From: Polaromonas sp.
GTDB lineage: Bacteria > Pseudomonadota > Gammaproteobacteria > Burkholderiales > Burkholderiaceae_C
NCBI GenBank assembly: GCA_026786065.1
Contig: JAJAYS010000050.1
Coordinates: 1-5,420, forward strand
Direction of reading: 5' to 3'
Length of the DNA stretch: 5,420 nucleotides
A program made the translations under genes and the position numbers. Positions 1-5,420 of this stretch are shown piece after piece. The notes under the pieces are model-generated. The model saw nothing but the letters and a program-made list of their open reading frames with translations. It made no database searches and had not been told where the DNA came from. Positions within the stretch are counted from its first letter, which is position 1. Each line of letters starts with the position of its first letter.

Positions 1-152
1 CACTTGCGCAGCGTCTCGCCCGTGCAGCCGATCTTGGCCGAGATCGATTCGATCGCCGCCCACTGCGACGGGTACTGATCCTTGGCGTTGAAGACCATGC
101 GCACCGCACGATCCTGAACCTCGGGGGAAAACTTCGGGGACTTCCTCATCAT
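1..152 (-). CDS. IS3-family transposase OrfA (N-terminal part)
   Basis: This is the N-terminal 50 codons of the small upstream ORF of an IS3-family element. OrfA is the helix-turn-helix DNA-binding protein that joins OrfB by programmed frameshifting to make the active transposase. The protein begins [20 protein letters not shown] and continues through QWAAIESIS to [10 protein letters not shown], the classic IS3 OrfA helix-turn-helix (roughly residues 10-50). The start is taken at the ATG whose first base is 152, with GGAG a few bases upstream; the adjacent ATG at 149 is possible. The gene runs off the left edge, so OrfB and the catalytic DDE residues cannot be judged. Family assignment is confident; the specific element is not named. 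Confidence 0.9.
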   Translation of the reverse strand, partial: MMRKSPKFSPEVQDRAVRMVFNAKDQYPSQWAAIESISAKIGCTGETLRK

Positions 153-175
153 GGCTCCATTCTCAATCGAAGGAA

Positions 176-200
176 CCTCCTCAAAAGCCGGGGCGGTTCA
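176..200 (-). repeat. IS3-element terminal inverted repeat (left)
   Basis: Read on the minus strand from base 200, the DNA begins TGAACCGCCCCGGCTTTTGA. The terminal TG and the short distance to the orfA start are what an IS3-family left end shows. The boundary is supported by the istB frame starting again immediately outside it. The partner repeat is outside the window, so the repeat length is an estimate. Confidence 0.6.
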
Positions 201-410
201 GACAGCGTGTTCACCGACCCGGGGATGACGGTGGCCGCCATCGACCGCTTGGTCCATCACTCGACGATCTTCGAGCTCAACAACGTCGAGAGCTACCGCA
301 GCAAAGAAGCTGCGCGCCAGCAAAAACTCGAGCGCAGCAACCTCAAAGCAAACCGCCAACGTCAATCACCCAGCGACAACGACAAACAGCCAAAGGACCC
401 CAACCCATGA
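201..410 (+). pseudogene. istB: IS21-family IstB ATPase, C-terminal fragment
   Basis: This is the tail of IstB, the AAA+ ATPase that assists the IS21-family transposase IstA in target selection. The frame opens directly at the IS3 end as DSVFTDPGMTVAAIDRLVHH, followed by STIFEL and ESYRSKEA. These match the conserved end of IstB (an F-x-D-P segment, an A-x-x-DRL-x-HHS helix, then a geSYR strand). A charged, polar tail follows to the TGA at 408-410. The Walker A and B motifs and everything upstream are missing from this side because an IS3-family element sits in the gene. A GTG at 207 could start a short ORF, but nothing suggests it is used. Non-functional remnant. Confidence 0.87.
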
Positions 411-479
411 CCCACTAAACCAGCGACATTCATCCCCGTCCAACCGGCCACGCTGAATGTCGTTTTACCGGACACGCTG
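411..479. repeat. IS21-family right-end repeats
   Basis: After the istB stop there are two near-identical direct repeats, accggccacgctg (443-455) and accggacacgctg (467-479), 12 of 13 bases alike and 24 bases apart. An exact 9-base inverted pair is also present, cgacattca (424-432) and tgaatgtcg (454-462). IS21 elements are known to carry several transposase-binding repeats at each end and to finish in CA. The likely outer edge is therefore the ccggaca ending near 474. The exact edge is inference. Confidence 0.5.
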
Positions 480-504
480 CTTGACGCTATCCAGCCAGCG
501 GCCC

Positions 505-765
505 AGCGGCGAGCGTGACCCCGAGATGCACCAGACGAAGAAGGGCAACCAGTGGTACTTCGGCATGAAGGCGCACATTGGAGCCGATGCCGAGTCGGGC
601 CTGGTGCACACGGTCAAACGCACGGCGGCCAACGTCAACGACGTGGTCGAAGCCAACTCGCTGCTGCACGGAGACGAAACCGACGCCTTCGGGGACGCGG
701 GCTACCAGGGCGCGCACAAACGGGTGAACGCGCCGCCGGGCGTGAGGTGGGAAGGCCAAGCATGA
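505..765 (+). pseudogene. IS5-family transposase, middle fragment
   Basis: This is a central piece of a DDE transposase of the IS5 group. In the open frame (457-765) the recognisable part starts at [20 protein letters not shown], goes on to [13 protein letters not shown], and then reaches GDAGYQG. The D of that motif is the second catalytic aspartate of the family. The first aspartate, normally some 20-25 residues before the RDPEMHQ block, is missing. The frame runs from GVRW straight into EGQA and a stop, where the family normally continues with a roughly 100-150 residue C-terminal part containing the catalytic glutamate. That part is absent, either by an internal deletion near 752 or by loss of similarity. 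The first ~16 codons of the open frame belong to IS21 end or junction DNA. Dead remnant. Confidence 0.85.
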
Positions 766-923
766 GTGCGCCTGCAATGCGGGGCAGCGGCCTGAAACGG
801 CCGAAAAATGGCCGCGCCGTCGCTGTCAAAACTCTCGGCGAGCGCTGAATTGACTCTCGGTGCCGAACACGATCGCGCGGTTCGCCGACATGCATGTCGT
901 GACGCGCATTGTTCAGACCATCC
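766..923 (+). mobile_element. IS5-element 3' non-coding end
   Basis: This stretch carries the DNA between the broken transposase frame and the element's right terminal repeat. No conserved transposase segment is visible in any frame here. It is assigned to the IS5 remnant because a convincing IS5-type terminal repeat closes it at 923. Confidence 0.5.
904..923 (+). repeat. IS5-family right terminal repeat, next to CTAA
   Basis: The segment ends ttgttcagaccatcc. Its reverse complement, GGATGGTCTGAACAA, agrees at 12 of 15 positions with the IS5 terminal repeat as I remember it (GGAAGGTGCGAACAA). The next four bases, ctaa (924-927), fit the YTAR target preferred by the IS5 group. The left end has been lost, so the duplication cannot be confirmed. 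Confidence 0.6.
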
Positions 924-927
924 CTAA

Positions 928-1140
928 GCGCTGGGCAGACGGGAATTTTGTTGCAAGACCGCCGAGAAAATGTACAGGTGTTCAAGAACCGTCCTCCTTG
1001 TTCCCACCTGAAACAAGGCATCTACGCCATCTACACGGTGATAGGATAAAAAGCAAATTCCGACTATTTCAGTTTCGGCTTAAGTACTCCGGCTTTCACG
1101 CGAGGCAGCGAGGCGGGAGCACGTGACTGGACGCTTCGTT
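928..1140. other. Intergenic leader, no gene seen
   Basis: These 213 bases lie between the IS5 remnant and the lipoprotein gene and are visibly richer in A and T than either flank. A 7-base perfect inverted repeat with a 9-base loop (CCTTGTT 996-1002, AACAAGG 1012-1018) is present without a T-run, so it is not a typical terminator. The promoter of the following gene should lie here. The best -10-like string is TGATAGGAT (1039-1047), an extended -10 shape, but no acceptable -35 box is spaced before it. Confidence 0.4.
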
Positions 1141-1147
1141 AAAGGAG
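1141..1147 (+). promoter_or_regulatory. Shine-Dalgarno of the lipoprotein gene
   Basis: AAAGGAG lies four bases before the ATG at 1152. It is a strong ribosome-binding site, fixes this start, and argues that the gene is translated rather than decayed. Confidence 0.8.
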
Positions 1148-1151
1148 TTTT

Positions 1152-3155
1152 ATGACAAGAGCAGGCAAACGGTGGCTGTTAGGGTGTGGGCTGGTGGTGC
1201 TTTCCGGGTGCGGTGGAACACAATCCCCAGCGGGGGTCATTGAGGAGTACCCCACGTCCGAAGACGCCTGGACGAGTGAAGCGCTTCAGGGTGCGGCGCT
1301 TCAGGGGCAGGTCCTGCCGGCCGGCAGCTCGTTCCTCTCGGACCTGCCCTGGACTAAGGCTTCTAACGGCTACGGTCCCATCGAAAAAGACCGTTCCAAT
1401 GGTGGAATAAAGGCGGGCGATGGCAAGACCCTTACTCTTGAGGGTCAGACCTTTGCCAAGGGCCTGGGTGTCCATGCCAAGTCAGACATCAGCTACGCAC
1501 TGAACGCCGAGTGTTCCAAATTCAGCGCAACCGTGGGGCTGGACGACGAGGTGGGGCAAAGAGGGTCGGTGGTCTTCCAGGTGCTAGTCGACGGCAAAAA
1601 GGTGTTTGACAGCGGGGTGTTGAGGGGCAACTCAGCGTCTCAAAACGTGAACGTGCCGCTGATGGGGGTGAAGGAACTGCGCCTGAATGTGACCGGGGCG
1701 GGTGACGGCACTGCTTATGACCACGCTGACTGGGCCGATGCCAAGCTTGAGTGCGGTCCAGTGGTTCCGCCCCCCGCTCCCGGGCCGGTGGTTGTGCCTC
1801 CCGCTCCCGGCATTTCCACCGTGTCGGGGCTGCTTGAGGCCGCGACCCAAGCCAAGCCAGGCGACACGCTCACCCTGGCGGCTGGAACCTTTGAACTCCT
1901 GCAAGCGCTCAAGATTTCCTCCGGCGTAAGCCTGAGAGGGGCAGGCGCGGGCAAGACCATCATTACCAACGCCAGCAGCTTTTCTCCAGGTAACGCGGGA
2001 CTCGACAATGATGAAGGAGCCTCAGTGAACGCCGTCGATTGCAGCAAATACCTGATTAACCTGGGTCGGGATACGGCGGACTTCTCGGTGACAGAGCTGA
2101 CCCTGACCGGAACCAACATCCCTGGCGGTATCTGCGGCATCGCGCTCAAAAATGTGACCCTTTCCAAACTTGAATTCAAGTCCTTTCTCTGGGCAGGTGC
2201 GCGATTGTTCGTAGTTGAGAACCTCAAGGCTACGGACAACACCTTCTTCGATGCCGGTAACAAGTCGAACGTGACCAGCGGGTCTTCGGGCGGAGCGCTT
2301 TTCTTGACCTACTTCGGCAAGTCTGAAATTGCCAACAACCGCTTCAGCCGCAGCGTGGGGAACGACGGCTACGGCATCAAGGGCCGGGAAGCCCGCAATG
2401 TCCGCATCCACCACAACACCATTGACGTCTTTTTCTCCATCGAGCTGCCTTTCGAGAGCGACCACTTCGTGGAGATTGACCACAATTTTCTGGGCGGCGC
2501 CGTGTCGCTGCCCAAGTATGCGGGTGGAACCTTCCCCGACGGAGGCTACAGCTTCCGCATTCACCACAACTACTTCAACACCCCCTACGCGCTCGAGTTT
2601 CAGCGCAACGGCATTGAGGTGGACCATAACCTCTTCGACTTCCCCGCGGCGCAAGACTATGGCAATCTGATTAGCGGCTTTGATGCGGTCCCGGCCCCCG
2701 GTGGCCTCAAGATGCACAACAACCTCATCAGGAATCCGGGGCGGGGCATCTACTGGAACGAGGGGGTTTACAACAACTTTGCCTTTTACAACAACCACGT
2801 GCGGGGCCAGACTACCGTCACGCCGCGCACCGAGGGCTTGTTCGACTTTCGCAGCGAACGCGACGGAGTCAGCACCGATTTTTCCACGGTCTTTATCCGC
2901 GACAACATCTTCGAGCTGACCGGAATTCAGCGGCCCCTGATGCGGAACAGCGCGAGCTACGCGGCAATCATCAGCAACAACACTCTGACCGGAATTAGTG
3001 ACACTGCGTCCTACGCCAATCCCAACACAGGCAAACAACGGGGCCTCACCGAGCCGCTGTGCTTCCGCCTCGGTGCTTACGGTTCGCTGACCGTCAAAGA
3101 CTGGACGCTTTCGCCGTCGCCCAGCCCAGTGCCCAACGAAGGGTGCAGCCCGTAA
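1152..3155 (+). CDS. NPCBM-domain, parallel beta-helix lipoprotein
   Basis: This is a complete 667-residue exported lipoprotein, predicted to act on or bind polysaccharide at the cell surface. Residues 1-20 form a lipoprotein signal (basic start, hydrophobic core, lipobox LSGC with Cys20). Residues ~65-201 form an NPCBM/NEW2-type carbohydrate-binding domain, seen in GQTFAKGLGVHA, the VGLDDEV block, VDGKKVFDSGV and DHADWADAKL. Residues 203-220 are a proline-rich linker with a VPPAPG repeat. From ~221 to ~615 follows a right-handed parallel beta-helix of the pectate-lyase-like fold. It opens with PGDTLTLAAGTF and LRGAGAGKTIIT, then shows regularly spaced Asn/His turns (IANNRF, IHHNTID, IDHNFLG, IHHNYFN, VDHNLFD, MHNNLIR, YNNHV, ISNNTL). 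Asparagine ladders of this kind typify the fold, which hosts lyases, epimerases and hydrolases. No lyase family or catalytic residue could be assigned, so enzyme activity is inference. The gene stands alone, with no partner transporter or glycosidase nearby. Its GC content is lower than the flanks, suggesting transfer. Confidence 0.9.
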   Translation: MTRAGKRWLLGCGLVVLSGCGGTQSPAGVIEEYPTSEDAWTSEALQGAALQGQVLPAGSSFLSDLPWTKASNGYGPIEKDRSNGGIKAGDGKTLTLEGQTFAKGLGVHAKSDISYALNAECSKFSATVGLDDEVGQRGSVVFQVLVDGKKVFDSGVLRGNSASQNVNVPLMGVKELRLNVTGAGDGTAYDHADWADAKLECGPVVPPPAPGPVVVPPAPGISTVSGLLEAATQAKPGDTLTLAAGTFELLQALKISSGVSLRGAGAGKTIITNASSFSPGNAGLDNDEGASVNAVDCSKYLINLGRDTADFSVTELTLTGTNIPGGICGIALKNVTLSKLEFKSFLWAGARLFVVENLKATDNTFFDAGNKSNVTSGSSGGALFLTYFGKSEIANNRFSRSVGNDGYGIKGREARNVRIHHNTIDVFFSIELPFESDHFVEIDHNFLGGAVSLPKYAGGTFPDGGYSFRIHHNYFNTPYALEFQRNGIEVDHNLFDFPAAQDYGNLISGFDAVPAPGGLKMHNNLIRNPGRGIYWNEGVYNNFAFYNNHVRGQTTVTPRTEGLFDFRSERDGVSTDFSTVFIRDNIFELTGIQRPLMRNSASYAAIISNNTLTGISDTASYANPNTGKQRGLTEPLCFRLGAYGSLTVKDWTLSPSPSPVPNEGCSP

Positions 3156-3157
3156 GT

Positions 3158-3211
3158 GACCTGCCCACCACCACCCGCTTGGCCTTGCAGCTGGCCGCCG
3201 CGGGCAAGGTG
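3158..3211 (+). other. Possible 18-codon fragment of an unknown gene
   Basis: Directly after the lipoprotein stop, one plus-strand frame reads DLPTTTRLALQLAAAGKV. Every one of these codons ends in G or C, then the pattern stops at about 3212. This looks like a scrap of host coding DNA caught at a junction, but it is too short to identify or to exclude chance in GC-rich DNA. Confidence 0.2.
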
Positions 3212-3337
3212 CTTTACCTGAAATGCATGAACTTGCTTTGCCGTGGCCCGAGAAGCGCAACCGCACTTGATGCATGACTCCACATGCCTTTCGTTGGAGC
3301 TTCCGCAAGAAAGGCAGGACCATGCATATGAGGACAA
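3209..3337 (-). pseudogene. Zinc-ribbon protein, truncated integron-cassette ORF
   Basis: The minus strand encodes MSSYAWSCLSCGSSNERHVE and then SCIKCGCASRATAKQ. The four cysteines form a C8-x2-C11-x10-C22-x2-C25 zinc ribbon, with the usual tryptophan before the first pair and KCGC-x-x-x-AT after the second. Small proteins of this make-up are known as hypothetical cassette genes and as N-terminal modules of small membrane proteins; no function is claimed. The only start that fits is the TTG at 3337, because a TAG lies in frame at 3347-3349 and no in-frame ATG exists. The start is 7 bases past the attC boundary GTTAGGC, as in integron cassettes. Similarity to a natural protein fades at about residue 40. 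The frame then drifts through GC-rich DNA and into the antisense of the lipoprotein gene until a stop at 3077-3079, so the 3' part and its own attC appear lost. Confidence 0.5.
3270..3327. repeat. Nested inverted repeats within the zinc-ribbon ORF
   Basis: There are two nested perfect pairs: ATGCATG (3270-3276) with CATGCAT (3321-3327), and TGCCTTTC (3285-3292) with GAAAGGCA (3309-3316). Together they could fold into one 58-base hairpin with internal loops. It overlaps the cysteine-rich coding part, lacks a T-run, and has no integron box sequences at its edges, so its role is unknown. Confidence 0.35.
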
Positions 3338-3344
3338 AAAAGGG

Positions 3345-3429
3345 GCCTAACGAATAGCGTTTATCTGACGCCGAGGCGAAGCCGATCGAAGGCACGGTGG
3401 CGCATGGCGTCGGATAAACCTCGTTGGAC
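3345..3429 (-). repeat. Integron attC-like recombination site
   Basis: This 85-base imperfect palindrome has the layout of a cassette recombination site. On the plus strand it opens with GCCTAAC (3345-3351, matching RYYYAAC) and closes with GTTGGAC (3423-3429, matching GTTRRRY). Inside lie arms pairing at 13 of 14 bases, gtttatctgacgcc (3359-3372) and ggcgtcggataaac (3406-3419). The spacers between outer and inner boxes are unequal, 7 and 3 bases, and the variable loop is 33 bases. Both orientations satisfy the consensus. The minus orientation is preferred because its last box, GTTAGGC, is the textbook form and a cassette-like ORF starts 7 bases beyond it. No integrase gene and no second attC are visible. 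Confidence 0.65.
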
Positions 3430-3730
3430 TGGGCCGCCGGGGCGGCGGTGAGGTGGGCAGTGTAAGTTTCAGCGGCCGGTGTCGGCAAGGCGGAGCCTCG
3501 CTGCCACGGACTGCGCCGCGGCACTGTGGCTGCACACCGGCAACGAAGGCGCCGTGTGGACGGTGCGCCAGCGTCGCAACCCGTCCTGTGCTACGGCATT
3601 TTGTCGACGCTGTGGGAAACGTAGTCCGGCGTGTCTGGCGGTCCGTGCGTTGTTTGCCACCCCGATCAGGCCGACCCCCGCCGGCCTTCAGCCGCCAGTT
3701 GCGGCTTATCTTGCTCTCCCCACATGCGCA
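3430..3730. other. Unassigned GC-rich stretch before vgrG
   Basis: About 300 bases have no recognisable gene. Two weak possibilities exist. One is a 63-codon minus-strand ORF from a GTG at 3660 to a stop at 3469. It ends 40 bases before the attC and so could be the gene of the cassette that owned it, but its sequence resembles nothing I know. The other is the lost start of vgrG: near 3676-3729 a plus-strand frame reads PPAFSRQLRLILLSPHAH, which looks like the strand preceding the VgrG LLGQP motif, but in the wrong frame. GCCGCC-GG-GGCGGC at 3433-3446 can form a small hairpin. Confidence 0.35.
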
Positions 3731-5420
3731 CCCAAGACCCTGCTCGGCCAGCCCGCCCTGCTGCAACTCGAACTCGCCGACGGCAGCCACCGCCCCTGGC
3801 ACGGCCACATCACGCAGGCCAGCCTGCTGGTTAGCGACGGTGGTCCGGCGCGCTACCGACTCACCATCGAGCCCTGGCTGTCCTTCCTGGGCCAGCCCCA
3901 GGATGCCTGGGTGTTCCAGAACCAGACGGTGATGCAGATCGTCGAAGGGGTCTTCGCTGACTATTCGGGCCAAGGCAAGCTCGCTCCGGCCTGGCGCTGG
4001 GACGTCGCCGACGAGCTGCAGTACGCCCAGCGGTCCTTGTGCGTCCAGCACCAGGAAACCGACCTCGCCTTCATCCAGCGCCTGCTGCGCGAAGAGGGCC
4101 TGTTCTACTGGTGGGAGCATCAGACCCAAGAGGGCGACACCCTGGGCCAGCACACCCTCGTGATTGCCGACCACAACGCCGCCTTCCGTCCGAACCCCCA
4201 GCCCCGCGTGCGTTACACCCAAGCCGGCCTGGCCCTGAAGACCGACAGCCTGACCCGCTGGCGCAACACGGCGGCCGTGCACACCGCGCGCATCCAGCAA
4301 GCGAGCCAGGACTACCGCAGCAACGGCGCCACCCCGGCCCTGCGAGAGCAAAGCCAGACCGGTCAGAACCTGCCAGCGGGCTTGGGTGGTCTGAGCCTGA
4401 CGGACATTCCCGGCCTGTACGCCTATGAAGACAGCGCCCAGGGCCAACGCCTGGCCCTGCGCCAGATGCAGGCCCTGGACGCCCAGCGCCACCAGGCCCG
4501 CGCCAGCGGCACGCTGCGCCAGGCCGCACCGGGCAGCACCCTCACGCTGCTGGACCACCCCGTGCACGACGGCACCAACGCCGCCCGCGACGAACACGTC
4601 TTGCTGGCCGTGCACCACCGCGCCCGCAACAACCTGCGCGCAGACCACCAGGCGCAAGTGCTCAGCCTGCTGGGGGCCATCGCCAAAGACCAGATCAAGG
4701 GCGACGTTCAAGCCCAGCCCGACAACCCCAACGACACCGACGAGCCCGTCTACAGCAGCACGCTGAAGCTGCAACCCGCAGCCGCGCCCGTGCGCATGGT
4801 TGCCGGCACGGCCAGCCAACCTTCCCTGCCTGACGTCCGCCTGCACCCCCGCCCCACCATCCACGGCGTGCAAACCGCCATCGTCGTGGGCGGCGCCGAG
4901 CCCATCCACACCGACCGCGACCACCGCATCAAGGTCCAGTTCCACTGGCAACGCGGAGCCAACAGCAGTCACCGCTTGAGCCCCCAACAGGGCGAGAACG
5001 CCCCGGCCAGCCCTGCCAGCGGCAGCTGGGTGCGCGTCAGCCAGGCCTGGGCCGGCGCCAACTGGGGTGCGAACTTCATCCCCCGAGTGGGGCAAGAAGT
5101 GCTCATCGGCTTCATCCAGGGCGACATCGACCGCCCCGTCGTCATGGGCACCGTCTACAACGGCCAGGGCCAGGCCGCCGCGCAAAGCAACCAGCAAAAC
5201 GCCGGCGCCGCCAAAGCCAGCGGCGACGCCCCCGCCTGGTTCCCCGGCACGCAACCCAGCGGCAAGCACCCCGGCCACCAACACCCCCAGGTGCTAGCCG
5301 GCCACAAGAGCCAAGAACTGGCCACGAGCAGCCAGGGCAGCGGCGGCTACAACCAACTCGTCTTCGACGACAGCCCGGGCCAGGGAAGAATCGAAGTTTC
5401 CAGCAGCAGCGCGCAGACCC
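3731..5420 (+). CDS. vgrG: Type VI secretion spike protein VgrG, partial
   Basis: VgrG trimerises to form the puncturing tip of the type VI secretion needle, on top of the Hcp tube, and delivers effectors into neighbouring cells. The frame is open for 563 codons and leaves the window. It opens with PKTLLGQPALLQLELADG and then WHGHITQASLL of the phage gpD/gp27-like part. The family marker FIQRLLREEGLFYWWEH is at ~4070-4120. The bridge IHTDRDHRIKVQFHWQRG is at ~4904-4957. The gp5-like OB fold has SGSWVRVSQAWAGANWG and FIPRVGQEVLIGFIQGDIDR, up to YNGQG near 5166. Past it, GGYNQLVFDDSPG leads toward the needle repeats and DUF2345-type C-terminus, which lie outside. The normal first ~80-100 residues are missing: the frame stays open back to a stop at 3449-3451, but that part does not resemble VgrG and no convincing start or ribosome-binding site exists. 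It may be a pseudogene or an orphan recombination cassette. High GC3 fits a Burkholderiales host. Confidence 0.88.

Larger units (their letters stand above)
1..200 (-). mobile_element. IS3-family insertion sequence, left end only
   Basis: This is the first 200 bases of an IS3-family element read on the minus strand; the rest lies outside the window. It combines a terminal repeat starting TGAACCGCCCCGG at base 200 with an orfA start 48 bases further in. It interrupts istB: the istB reading frame resumes exactly at 201. The other end and the target duplication cannot be seen; IS3 elements usually duplicate 3-4 bases, so the gac at 201-203 is a candidate. Confidence 0.8.

Noticed and set aside
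996..1018. Hairpin CCTTGTT/AACAAGG considered as a terminator
   Set aside because: It has only a 7-base stem of modest GC, no T-run after it, and no intact upstream gene to terminate.
948..1050. Candidate promoter boxes TTGTTG-17-TGTACA and TGATAGGAT before the lipoprotein gene
   Set aside because: The first matches both consensus boxes poorly and the second has no suitably placed -35 element; neither is strong enough to annotate.
860..1126. An 88-codon plus-strand ORF spanning the IS5 end and the leader
   Set aside because: It crosses the IS5 terminal repeat, has no recognisable domain or ribosome-binding site, and resembles chance reading through non-coding DNA.
1138..1144. GTTAAAG before the lipoprotein start considered as a cassette boundary box
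   Set aside because: The last base does not fit GTTRRRY, and no RYYYAAC partner or palindromic arms lie upstream, so the lipoprotein gene is not shown to be an integron cassette.
2022..3524. A 500-codon minus-strand open frame across the lipoprotein gene and attC
   Set aside because: It is antisense to the beta-helix coding sequence, is low-complexity, and crosses the attC site; no domain is recognisable.
3347..5284. A very long open frame (645 codons) on the minus strand opposite vgrG
   Set aside because: It is repetitive in Ala, Gly, Val and Leu and is the antisense shadow of GC-rich vgrG codons; the plus strand carries clear VgrG motifs.
1..5420. CRISPR arrays, tRNA or rRNA genes
   Set aside because: No regularly spaced repeats, cloverleaf-like segments or rRNA motifs were seen on either strand.

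Overview
The window looks like an accessory, recombination-scarred stretch of a high-GC betaproteobacterial genome. A member of the Burkholderiales, probably Comamonadaceae-like, is the best guess. The vgrG coding style, the GC-rich third codon positions on the right, and the types of IS3, IS21 and IS5 remnants on the left all fit this. The assignment is inference; no database search was possible.

Left (1-927): three insertion-sequence remnants lie back to back. An IS3-family element on the minus strand (start of its orfA, with its terminal repeat ending at 200) has split an IS21-family istB gene. Only the last part of istB and the IS21 right end (201 to about 474) remain. Directly after it comes a fragment of an IS5-family transposase (about 505-765). 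It has lost its N-terminus and probably its C-terminal catalytic part by internal deletion, but keeps a recognisable right terminal repeat ending at 923, next to a CTAA target-like tetranucleotide.

Centre (928-3155): about 220 bases of less GC-rich leader, then one intact 667-residue lipoprotein gene with its own Shine-Dalgarno. The product has an NPCBM-type carbohydrate-binding domain, a proline linker and a right-handed parallel beta-helix. It is the only complete gene in the window and appears to be a horizontally moved cargo gene.

Right junction (3156-3730): a scrambled zone. It contains a truncated zinc-ribbon ORF on the minus strand and a lone integron attC-like site (3345-3429). The zinc-ribbon ORF starts 7 bases from the attC boundary, the layout expected of an integron gene cassette. 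About 300 bases of DNA without a recognisable gene follow.

Right (3731-5420): a type VI secretion spike gene, vgrG. It is recognisable from the gp27-like part through the gp5-like OB fold and runs off the window. Its 5' end is missing or frameshifted.

The genes do not form an operon or pathway. The picture is repeated insertion and recombination at a vgrG-associated hotspot that brought in an extracellular glycan-related lipoprotein and an integron cassette relic.
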